Of a stretch of DNA of 64,000 nucleotides, positions 1-7,283 are shown one piece after another. The DNA lies in assembly GCF_016283395.1 (NCBI RefSeq), contig NZ_JAEEMU010000049.1, forward strand, positions 17,454 to 81,453, in the 5' to 3' direction. The notes under the pieces are model-generated. The model saw only the letters and a program-made list of their open reading frames with translations. It was not told where the DNA came from and made no database searches. The stretch comes from Ruminococcus sp. (GTDB taxonomy: Bacteria > Bacillota_A > Clostridia > Oscillospirales > Ruminococcaceae). The first letter of the stretch is position 1, and every line of letters starts with the position of its first letter. The position numbers and the translations under genes were made by a program.

Positions 1-266
1 AGAATGACGCTATAATCAATAAAAAGCTCGGTTCAAGACACAGAGCTGCAATAGGCATGAGTGAAAACTCAGATGCCGTAGTCGTTGTTGTTTCCGAAGA
101 AACAGGTCAGATCTCCGTAGCAGTAAACGGTACTCTCACAAGAGACTATACTCACGATAAGCTTAAACTACTGCTTGAAGATATGCTCTTCAACGATAAG
201 ACAGAAATATCTATAGGCAAGAAGAATATCTTTTCTTCATTCTCCGAAAGGAGGAAGAAAAAATGA
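1..266 (+). CDS. cdaA: Diadenylate cyclase CdaA, C-terminal fragment (5' end outside window)
   Basis: The reading frame is open from base 3 to the TGA at 264-266. The visible residues include LGSRHRAAIGMSE followed by SDAVVVVVSEETGQISVA. These match the end of the DisA_N (DAC) domain of membrane diadenylate cyclases, where the RHR motif helps bind ATP for c-di-AMP synthesis. The tail after the domain is basic and short (ends in ERRKKK), as in CdaA. The stop overlaps the next start by ATGA, and the next gene is the CdaA regulator CdaR, the usual Firmicute pair. The membrane segments and the DGA motif lie upstream of the window, so activity cannot be judged. Confidence 0.9.
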   Translation, partial: NDAIINKKLGSRHRAAIGMSENSDAVVVVVSEETGQISVAVNGTLTRDYTHDKLKLLLEDMLFNDKTEISIGKKNIFSSFSERRKKK

Positions 267-1606
267 GTTTTTTAAATCCCGGAAAGCCGCATAATCCAAA
301 GGACGCGAAAAGCAACGCCATGCTTTTTGTCATTGCTTTGATATGCGCCATAGCCTGTTGGTTCATAATCGCTATGAAGATATTTCCGTCTACTTCAAGA
401 CACCTGTACAACATTCCAGTATCCCTTGATGTAAGCGGTACTTCCGCAGCAGAAAACGGATTGCAGGTGCTTTCTCCCGAAAAAGTTACCGTAAATGTCA
501 GCTTTGACTGCAGCCGTACCGATTTCAACAAGCTCACCAATGACAATATCATAGCTTACGTTGACTTTAACAATATAGATACCATAGGTTCAAGAGAGCT
601 TAAAGTCGAAGTAAAAAGCAAGGACGGCTCAGGAATGTCAAACATCAGCTGTAGTCCGTCGACCATAAAGGTATATCTTGATAAGTTTGAGACCAAAACT
701 ATCTCGCTCAAGCCAAAGCTCCAGAATTTGAAAACTGTGGAGGGTATGTCTTATTACGATGATGAGATCACCTGCACACCTGACGAGATAAAGATCACAG
801 GTCCTTCTCAGCAGCTTGCAAAGATCGCCGAATGTTATGTGGTATCAAATAAAGATGCTACCCTTGACAGAGAATCTGATATGGCAGGCGAAGCTTTCCA
901 GATACTTGACGAAAACGGAACAGGTCTTGACGATACGGGTATCAAATTCGGCGTTGAAGCACAGAGCGTAAGTATGCATATACCTGTACGTATACAAAAG
1001 ACTGTAAAGCTTGATGTTGGTCTCGGAGTATGGCCCGATAACTTCAATCCCGACTGTCTCAATTTCACTATAACACCTGAAAGTATCCCGATCGCGGCAA
1101 TGGATACCGAGTCAAATATCCCTGATACACTGACGATACCTATCCGTCTCAGCGCACTTGATATCGGATACTCATGGGATACAGAGATAGATAAGCTGCT
1201 GGCAGACAGCAACCTGAAGAATATATCGGGAATAGACAAGATCAATGTTACTCTCAACAGTGAAGGTCTTTCATCTAAGGAGGTCACTATCAACTGTGAA
1301 GATATACCTCTTACCAACAAGCCCAGCGATAATAATGATTATACGATACTTACCGGTCAGGTAAAAGTCAAGATCGTAGGACCTGAGGACATAATCAACG
1401 AACTCACAGCAAAGGATCTCAGTGCCCGTGTCAATCTCCTCGGAGCAGACACCTCCAGCGATCAGTTCAAGTATAACGTTACTGTATCGTGTTATACATA
1501 CGATAATGTATGGGCTGTAGGCGATAAGAAGGTAGAGATAAAAAAGACTCCGAAAGACGGAAAAACCTCTCAGTCTTCCACGACAGCAACTACAAGTGCA
1601 AACTGA
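263..1606 (+). CDS. cdaR: CdaR/YbbR-domain regulator of CdaA
   Basis: This is a 447-residue protein with one N-terminal membrane segment at about residues 20-39 followed by a long extracytoplasmic part made of YbbR-type repeats. Recurring signs are phrases such as VSPEKVTVNVSF, CSPSTIKVYLDK, CTPDEIKITGP and the final VKIVGPEDIINEL, about four repeats in all. CdaR proteins sit outside the membrane, bind CdaA and tune c-di-AMP production. The start at 263 overlaps the cdaA stop (ATGA) and has the ribosome site GGAGG just upstream, so the two are translationally coupled. The C-terminus ends in a Ser/Thr tail. In many Firmicutes glmM follows; here a terminator follows instead, so glmM must be elsewhere. 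Confidence 0.92.
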   Translation: MSFLNPGKPHNPKDAKSNAMLFVIALICAIACWFIIAMKIFPSTSRHLYNIPVSLDVSGTSAAENGLQVLSPEKVTVNVSFDCSRTDFNKLTNDNIIAYVDFNNIDTIGSRELKVEVKSKDGSGMSNISCSPSTIKVYLDKFETKTISLKPKLQNLKTVEGMSYYDDEITCTPDEIKITGPSQQLAKIAECYVVSNKDATLDRESDMAGEAFQILDENGTGLDDTGIKFGVEAQSVSMHIPVRIQKTVKLDVGLGVWPDNFNPDCLNFTITPESIPIAAMDTESNIPDTLTIPIRLSALDIGYSWDTEIDKLLADSNLKNISGIDKINVTLNSEGLSSKEVTINCEDIPLTNKPSDNNDYTILTGQVKVKIVGPEDIINELTAKDLSARVNLLGADTSSDQFKYNVTVSCYTYDNVWAVGDKKVEIKKTPKDGKTSQSSTTATTSAN

Positions 1607-1611
1607 TATCA

Positions 1612-1649
1612 AAAGCTCCACTGTACTAATGTACAGCGGAGCTTTTTTT
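1612..1649 (+). terminator. Rho-independent terminator of cdaA-cdaR
   Basis: Stem AAAGCTCC-A-CTGTAC with loop TAAT and GTACAG-C-GGAGCTTT, followed by a run of T, begins 5 bases after the cdaR stop. Confidence 0.9.
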
Positions 1650-1768
1650 GTTCATACAGATACATAGCATTAGCAATTTTTCACAAATTATTCACAACAT
1701 ATTAAAACATTATGCCGAATTTTACCGCTTGTTAACATTTTATTAACATTTCAACGTCATAAGAGTGC

Positions 1769-1774
1769 TATAAT
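1769..1774 (+). promoter_or_regulatory. Extended -10 promoter of the CBM-dockerin gene
   Basis: The hexamer TATAAT at 1769-1774 is preceded by TGC (extended -10, TGN). No good -35 lies 17 bases upstream. The stretch TAAGAGTGCTATAATG is almost the same as TAAGAGTGTTATAATG before the next dockerin gene at 4007-4012. Confidence 0.6.
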
Positions 1775-1835
1775 GTGCGTGTACAGTGATGTACGATCTT
1801 ATTTTATTTAATCTTATCTGAAAGGATGATACACA

Positions 1836-3812
1836 ATGAAAAACCATCTCTCCAACCGAATAACCGCTTCTGTAATGAGCCTTGCAATGGCAGTTACTGC
1901 TCTCCCGTTATATGCTATGCCCGCAGTTGCTGCAACTCCGTCGGGAAATATAGCAGCTGTCAGAAACGTAGAGCTGTCTCAGACTATGAAGGTAGACTCT
2001 GTATACAAGGGCACTTTCCCTGAGGGCGGTGCTGACTCTGTTACATTCACTCTGAGCACAAGCTACTCGGGACAGAGCTTTTCATACGGCTTCGGCTGCT
2101 CGACCGCAGAAGATCCATACTGGCTCGAACTTGACAAGAGCGGCAAGTGGATGGAAGGCGGAAAAAATTCAAAGGTAGAGGGTACTGCCTGCAAGCTTGA
2201 CAAATCATCGAGCACTATCACTATCGACCTGAAAAAGGCTGGTATAAAGCCGGGCGGCTCATTTGAATTCAGATGCTATTATTCGGCACACTGGGATAAC
2301 TCCAAGAGCGATATGGTGGACAACTCCGTTACTCTCACAAGTGTGGATTTCAAGGGTGGAAGCAGCTCATCTTCTTCATCTTCAAGCAGCTCATCTACAA
2401 CATCAAAGAACGCAAAGAGCGGCGCATGGAGCTTCAAGGACAACAAGGACGGTACTGCTACTATTTCATCAACTGTAACAAAACAGCTTGACGACCTTGA
2501 TTATAAGCTCACAGTAGGCTATGATGAGGACTATTACACTTCAAAGGGAGAAAAGATAACAGACGACTCCCCTATCAACAGCCATAAATTCAAGTACAGC
2601 GATTTCGGCATAACCGAGACCGAGGGCATCACCATAGAGTCACTTGATGTTATCGTTGAGACAGATTTCGACGTTGATAAATTCATGTACGGCTGCGGAA
2701 CCAACGTAGAAAAAGGCTCTCCTGCCGATACAGAATACGCTAAGAGCGGCATAATAGAGGGCAAGGATACTGCCGGATACTGGTACAACGAAATGGGTGA
2801 GGATTCACGCAAGGAATTCGAGGACGCAGGCGTTGAATTCGGTATCAAGGATATAGGTGAAGGTACAACTCTCGAAGGCGCAGGCAAATGGATAGAATGT
2901 GTCTGGGACGTTCCCGCCGAAGTACAGAAGTATCAGACCACAGCAGGAAACGATTCTATCGGCTTCCAGTTCTGGTACGGCACAAAGGATGCTACAAAGT
3001 ATACCGAGATAACAGAAAAAGATGATGTTACTATCACAAGTGCTGCACTTACATATACAATAACAAAGACTGTCCCCTATACCAAGTCTGTGAAGAGTAC
3101 TATAGGCAAGTCGCTTGACTGCACAGCTACATCTGACTCAAAGAAGAACCTTGAAGTAGCTTATTCCGACCTCGGTATAGAGGACAATATGAAGGTCTAC
3201 GCTATCAGATTTGATGTTTCCGCAAAGAAGGACGTAAAGAAGCTTGTTTACGGCACAGGTACAGGCACAACAAATAAAGCTGATGATTACTGGTATCAGG
3301 AGCCTGTAAACTCTGTTATACTCAACGCAGGCAAGTCCGCAGAGATAATGTGGGTACTTCCTGCAACCATCACAGGCGACAAGCCCGAAAAGAACATCGT
3401 AAATCCGTCAGGAAACGTTGTATTCGGCTATTACTACGGTGAGTCCGACTCTATCACAGTTGACGATATCGAGGTATACTACGATGTAGTTGAGACTACA
3501 ACAACTACTACGACTACGACCACTACTACAACTACCACAACAACCACTTCGCCAACACCAAAGGTAACAGTCTGGGGCGATGCTAACTGTGACGGCGACA
3601 TGGACCTCAGCGATGCTGTAATCATAATGCAGAGCCTTGCAAATCCTAACAAGTACGGTGTAAAGGGTACTGACGATCACCATATCACCGAACAGGGTAT
3701 CGCAAACGGTGACGTATACCAGAACGGTACAGGACTCACTTCAAACGATGCTGCATCTATACAGAAGAGACTCCTCAACCTCATTACAGAGCTTCCCGAG
3801 TCGTATAAATAA
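1836..3812 (+). CDS. Secreted dockerin protein with three CBM-like modules
   Basis: The 658-residue protein has a Sec signal peptide (about residues 1-32, cleavage after AVAA). Three beta-rich modules follow (about 33-172, 193-405 and 406-550). Each ends in a related strand pattern such as FRCYYSAHWDN, IGFQFWYGTKDA and VVFGYYYGESDS, which suggests repeats of one carbohydrate-binding-like fold. A serine linker (about 175-189) separates the first two, and a threonine linker (554-573) leads to a type-I dockerin (580-655) with paired calcium loops GDANCDGDMDLSD and TGLTSNDAASIQ. I see no catalytic motif. The likely job is to bring carbohydrate-binding modules to a cohesin scaffold outside the cell. 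I cannot assign a CBM family. ATG 1836 has the ribosome site AAAGGATGAT just upstream. Confidence 0.8.
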   Translation: MKNHLSNRITASVMSLAMAVTALPLYAMPAVAATPSGNIAAVRNVELSQTMKVDSVYKGTFPEGGADSVTFTLSTSYSGQSFSYGFGCSTAEDPYWLELDKSGKWMEGGKNSKVEGTACKLDKSSSTITIDLKKAGIKPGGSFEFRCYYSAHWDNSKSDMVDNSVTLTSVDFKGGSSSSSSSSSSSSTTSKNAKSGAWSFKDNKDGTATISSTVTKQLDDLDYKLTVGYDEDYYTSKGEKITDDSPINSHKFKYSDFGITETEGITIESLDVIVETDFDVDKFMYGCGTNVEKGSPADTEYAKSGIIEGKDTAGYWYNEMGEDSRKEFEDAGVEFGIKDIGEGTTLEGAGKWIECVWDVPAEVQKYQTTAGNDSIGFQFWYGTKDATKYTEITEKDDVTITSAALTYTITKTVPYTKSVKSTIGKSLDCTATSDSKKNLEVAYSDLGIEDNMKVYAIRFDVSAKKDVKKLVYGTGTGTTNKADDYWYQEPVNSVILNAGKSAEIMWVLPATITGDKPEKNIVNPSGNVVFGYYYGESDSITVDDIEVYYDVVETTTTTTTTTTTTTTTTTTSPTPKVTVWGDANCDGDMDLSDAVIIMQSLANPNKYGVKGTDDHHITEQGIANGDVYQNGTGLTSNDAASIQKRLLNLITELPESYK

Positions 3813-3901
3813 GAAGATAATATCGGAGCAAACCGTTTTTTACAAGCTGTTTTTCCGAAAAATGGTAAAATTATACATTATATAAAAAACAAACATTGTT
3901 C

Positions 3902-3934
3902 AAGAGCTGCCGTTATCGGGCAGCTCTTTTTTAT
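3902..3934 (+). terminator. Terminator after the CBM-dockerin gene
   Basis: Hairpin AGAGCTGCC...GGCAGCTCT followed by TTTTTT, about 90 bases after the stop. Confidence 0.85.
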
Positions 3935-4006
3935 GGAAAACACCGAAAATAGCAAAAAAATCCGTATTTTTTCCTATTATATCTTCCATTTTGACTTTAA
4001 GAGTGT

Positions 4007-4012
4007 TATAAT
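4007..4012 (+). promoter_or_regulatory. Extended -10 promoter of the VanY-dockerin gene
   Basis: TATAAT at 4007-4012 sits in TAAGAGTGTTATAATG, nearly the same 16 bases as before the preceding dockerin gene. TTGACT at 3991-3996 is too close (10-base spacer) to be a normal -35; TTCCAT at 3985-3990 gives a 16-base spacer. Confidence 0.55.
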
Positions 4013-4112
4013 GAAATCTGCCGTTTAACATAATCATATAACAATAAGCGGCATTTGTGTTGTAAAAAGCACAAAATGATATACATCGTCACAATTATAG
4101 AAGGAGAAAAAT

Positions 4113-6368
4113 ATGAATGTCAAAAGATTTTTAGTGTCTGTGCTGTCGTTTGCATTATGTACAGGACAGCTTTCCTCATTCGCTGCCAACGCTGAATATC
4201 CTAACAATGTTACTTCATACGGCACAGCTGCGATCGCAGATACAGCAGAAGTAACAGCGCAAGCTAACATTCATTCCGTTAAGGGAACATCACAAGAAGC
4301 CGCCATAAACGCTCTCGGTGATATAAATAACGACAAATTCATTGACGCAAACGATGCATCGCTGATCTTGAAGGCATATGCAAAGATATCAAACAATATG
4401 TCCTCAGGTCTTACCTTCGAGCAGGCTAATGCAGCTGATGTAAACACAGATCATCATATTGATTCTATCGATGCTTCGTGCATACTTTCATATTACTCCT
4501 ATGTATCCACAAACGGCACTCTTTCACTTGAGAACTTCCTCAAGGCTGACAAGCTGTCCGCAACAACGACCACTACTACAGCAGCACCTGTTACAACTAC
4601 AACGACAGCTGTTTCGACAACTGTATCCAAGACCACAACTGCTGTATCCACCTCAAAAACTTCTTCAACATCTAAAGCAACTACAACATCAACCGCTTCT
4701 TCAACTACTACCACAAAGGCAGTAACAACAACGAGCACTGCTGTATCAACAACTACAACAGCTGCACCTGTCGTATCTATAGTATCAGCTCCGCCAACGA
4801 GTACGACAACGGTCACAAGTTCTTCTACAACAACTACTGCCGTGACCACAACAGCTGTCCCAACATCAACAACTATACTTACCGCTGCTACAACTTCGTA
4901 TCAGGATCCTTACAAGGTACAGGGAATAAAGCTCAGCAAGACCGAGATGACTCTTACTGTAGGCGACGGCGGCGGAATATCATACGTTACTATGCTCCCA
5001 CTGACTGTAACAGACTATCGTGATATATGGAGCTGCTCCGACGAGCGCGTAGCAATAGTCGACAATGAAGGCTGGATATTCCCTCTTGCGGAAGGAAACT
5101 GCATTGTCACCGTACAGAGCATAAACAATCCTGCCGTCAAGGCTGAGATAAAGGTCACAGTAAAGGACCCTAACAAGGTAACATCAATGAAGCTCAGCAA
5201 ATACAATATGTCCATACCAATAGGCGGCGGCGATATAGCTTATGTAACGATGCTTCCTTCAAATGCCACAAACAAGAAGGAAACATGGAAAAGCTCTGAT
5301 ACAAGTATCGCAACCGTTGATCCATCAGGCTGGGTAAGCGGTGTCTCCGAAGGAACGTGTACAATAACAGTCACAAGCAAATCAAATCCTGATGTAAAAG
5401 CAACTATAAATGTTATAGTGACTAATCCGAAAAAGGTAAGAGAGATAAAGCTCAGCAAATACGAAATGGATCTCGCTGTGGGCGGCAAGGATATCGCATA
5501 CGTTACAATGCTCCCATTAACGGCAGAGAATACCGAGGAAGTATGGACAAGCTCAAATCCCGCTATCGCCAGCGTTGACGAGTACGGAAATATCAAGGGT
5601 ATAGCCCCCGGAAAGTGCGTAATATCAGTAATAAGCAAAGCAAACCCGAATATAAAGGCTGATATATCAGTTACAGTACACAGCGGTTCTGTTGTCACTT
5701 CTTCCTCAACTACAACATCTTCCACTACCACCACAACAACTACTACGACTCTGACTTCAACTACCACAACATCGACCACTACAACTACTTCAACAACATC
5801 AACTGCCACAACTACAGTAACTCAGTCCGAACACCTTGTTCAGACAATAAACGGCGCAACATATATCGACGGTATATTAGTTGTAAACAAGACCTACAGT
5901 CTCCCCGAAAACTTCAGTGCGACTGCACTTAATCCCCTTGCACTTGGCAGCTTCAACAAGCTTGCAGAAGATGCTGCAAAGCTGGGATTAAAGATACAGT
6001 GTTCATCAGGCTTCCGTTCATACGCTACACAGAAAGCGATATACAATAACTATGTAGCTTCCGACGGACAGGCAGCTGCAGATACATATTCTGCAAGACC
6101 GGGACATTCGGAACACCAGACAGGACTCGCCATAGATGTCAATTCCATAAGCAATGATTTCTTAGGTACTCCCGAGTGTGAATGGCTCGCAAAGAACGCT
6201 CACAAATACGGCTTTATAATCCGTTACCCAAAGGGCAAGGAAGCCATAACAGGCTATCGCTATGAACCGTGGCATATAAGATATCTCGGAGTAGATACAG
6301 CCACAGCAGTTTACAACAGCGGTCTGTGCCTTGAAGAATACCTTGATATCGACTCATACTACAGATAA
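4113..6368 (+). CDS. Dockerin-BIG2-VanY (M15B) cell-wall peptidase
   Basis: The 751-residue secreted protein has a signal peptide of about 28 residues. A type-I dockerin follows near the N-terminus (about 68-140; LGDINNDKFIDANDAS and NAADVNTDHHIDSIDAS), then a long Thr/Ser linker (about 152-262), three tandem BIG2 immunoglobulin-like domains (starting about 269, 356 and 442, each beginning with a KLSK phrase and containing YVTMLP), a second threonine linker and a C-terminal D-Ala-D-Ala carboxypeptidase domain. The peptidase carries SSGFRSYATQ, the zinc motif SEHQTGLAID (His668, Asp675) and EPWHIRY (His721), so the M15B metal ligands are present. VanY enzymes trim peptidoglycan stems. Here the enzyme is addressed to a cohesin, which is unusual. 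ATG 4113 has AGAAGGAG just upstream. Confidence 0.88.
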   Translation: MNVKRFLVSVLSFALCTGQLSSFAANAEYPNNVTSYGTAAIADTAEVTAQANIHSVKGTSQEAAINALGDINNDKFIDANDASLILKAYAKISNNMSSGLTFEQANAADVNTDHHIDSIDASCILSYYSYVSTNGTLSLENFLKADKLSATTTTTTAAPVTTTTTAVSTTVSKTTTAVSTSKTSSTSKATTTSTASSTTTTKAVTTTSTAVSTTTTAAPVVSIVSAPPTSTTTVTSSSTTTTAVTTTAVPTSTTILTAATTSYQDPYKVQGIKLSKTEMTLTVGDGGGISYVTMLPLTVTDYRDIWSCSDERVAIVDNEGWIFPLAEGNCIVTVQSINNPAVKAEIKVTVKDPNKVTSMKLSKYNMSIPIGGGDIAYVTMLPSNATNKKETWKSSDTSIATVDPSGWVSGVSEGTCTITVTSKSNPDVKATINVIVTNPKKVREIKLSKYEMDLAVGGKDIAYVTMLPLTAENTEEVWTSSNPAIASVDEYGNIKGIAPGKCVISVISKANPNIKADISVTVHSGSVVTSSSTTTSSTTTTTTTTTLTSTTTTSTTTTTSTTSTATTTVTQSEHLVQTINGATYIDGILVVNKTYSLPENFSATALNPLALGSFNKLAEDAAKLGLKIQCSSGFRSYATQKAIYNNYVASDGQAAADTYSARPGHSEHQTGLAIDVNSISNDFLGTPECEWLAKNAHKYGFIIRYPKGKEAITGYRYEPWHIRYLGVDTATAVYNSGLCLEEYLDIDSYYR

Positions 6369-6373
6369 ACAGC

Positions 6374-6406
6374 AAAGCTGCCGAAGTCTCGGCAGCTTTA
6401 TTTTAT
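6374..6406 (+). terminator. Terminator after the VanY-dockerin gene
   Basis: Hairpin AAAGCTGCCGA-agtc-TCGGCAGCTTT followed by ATTTTAT, 5 bases after the stop. Confidence 0.88.
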
Positions 6407-6713
6407 ATGAAAGCAGCCTTCCGAAGCTTCGCCGTATGTCGGGAAGCTATTCACGGGAACAAGACTGCTCCACCTCCTGACGACGCGCTCATATTGCCGC
6501 TTACATTATATTATGCAGAAAGCGAAAAAAAGTACAAAGAAATTTCTTACAGCACACATAAAACTTTAAATTGAAATTGGAAAGGAAAACATTGTGTAAT
6601 ACAGCCATTAGCCCTTAGCCTTTAGCTAATAGCAAATGTGTCGCCTTCGGCGAATAATTTAAATAATGTGAGCCTAAGCGGACACTTTCGGCTAATGGCT
6701 AACAGCTAACGGC
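6407..6713. other. Gene-free stretch with possible hairpin and two heptad repeats
   Basis: No convincing gene is seen in this stretch. Bases 6410-6510 can fold on either strand, for example GCAGCCTT pairing with AGGACTGC-like arms and a GAAGCTTC core, but I recognise no known RNA family. Degenerate seven-base repeats lie at 6606-6633 (CATTAGC units) and 6691-6715 (GCTAACG units), with a short palindrome CGCCTTCGGCG between them. Confidence 0.5.
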
Positions 6714-6896
6714 TTAAATACTTTCATTATTACTATTGTCATTTTTGTCAGAATTATGTAACCGATGAAATACATTCCGTAAGCAATTGATTTCCAAACT
6801 GTATTCAAACCGTGATTGCTCTGTTATTGCAAATCCGCCCCCCATGATATATAATATAGTCATACCAAGGAAAAACACACTCATAAAAAACTTCAT
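6714..6896 (-). CDS. Possible 60-residue membrane peptide
   Basis: A short frame with a plausible ribosome site (GGGGGG five bases before ATG on the minus strand). It begins MKFFMSVFFLGMTILYIMGG, one hydrophobic segment, followed by a polar tail ending in NDNSNNESI. I do not recognise it. Its 3' end overlaps a heptad repeat, which counts against strong conservation of the tail. It may be a small membrane or secreted peptide, or a chance frame. Confidence 0.35.
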   Translation of the reverse strand: MKFFMSVFFLGMTILYIMGGGFAITEQSRFEYSLEINCLRNVFHRLHNSDKNDNSNNESI

Positions 6897-6997
6897 TGTT
6901 CCCCCCGTGAAGTGTCTAACATACCTCCAGACGCTTCAACTGAGACGGATTCGCACACACCCCGTCTATGAACACACCTTTCAGGAAAAAGAGGAAA

Positions 6998-7033
6998 AAC
7001 CGCCGGCGCAATAGTGTCGGCGGTTCTCTTTTT
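6998..7033. terminator. Bidirectional terminator-like hairpin
   Basis: AACCGCCG...CGGCGGTT with a 12-base loop. A T-rich tail follows on the plus strand (TCTCTTTTT), and an A-rich stretch precedes it (AAAAAGAGGAAAA), so it could act in both directions. Confidence 0.6.
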
Positions 7034-7073
7034 CACATTGCTTTATCTTTTCAAAAACTTTTTTCTGATTTTC

Positions 7074-7106
7074 TGTCACAAAAGCTTTGAAAAAAGCGTT
7101 TATATA
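7074..7106 (+). promoter_or_regulatory. ECF-type promoter before the solute-binding lipoprotein gene
   Basis: TGTCACA (7074-7080), exactly 15 bases, then GCGTTTATATAAGTG (from 7096). The same arrangement TGTYACA-N15-GCGTT occurs four times before the ECF sigma gene at 36720-37280. Start-site to gene distance would be about 170 bases. Confidence 0.5.
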
Positions 7107-7283
7107 AGTGTGGGGACAATCAGTAACACATATAAAGGTGATTTGAATGGCATAAAAGGCCGACCTGCGCACTTGGTCTGTGTATACAGATAACGGCTAC
7201 AATAATTGTGCAAAGGTCATAGGCACTGTGCTTTTTATGCTTAACAAATCACTTTTATATGAAAAACCGAAAGGAGCCCAGAC

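Noticed and set aside
1755..4015. Special sigma factor for the two dockerin genes with TAAGAGTGYTATAATG
   Set aside because: Much of the shared sequence is an extended -10 (TGN-TATAAT), which also occurs before secG, trpE and other unrelated genes in the window, so a dedicated sigma is not needed.
5240..5809. Valine-rich 189-residue frame opposite the Thr linker
   Set aside because: The VVVVV pattern is only the reverse reading of the ACA/ACT threonine codons of the dockerin protein linker.
6405..6520. SRP RNA, 6S RNA or a riboswitch
   Set aside because: The segment can form hairpins and contains GGTGGAGCAG on the minus strand, but it lacks the SRP tetraloop/asymmetric-loop signature and any riboswitch core I know. 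Left as an unexplained stretch.
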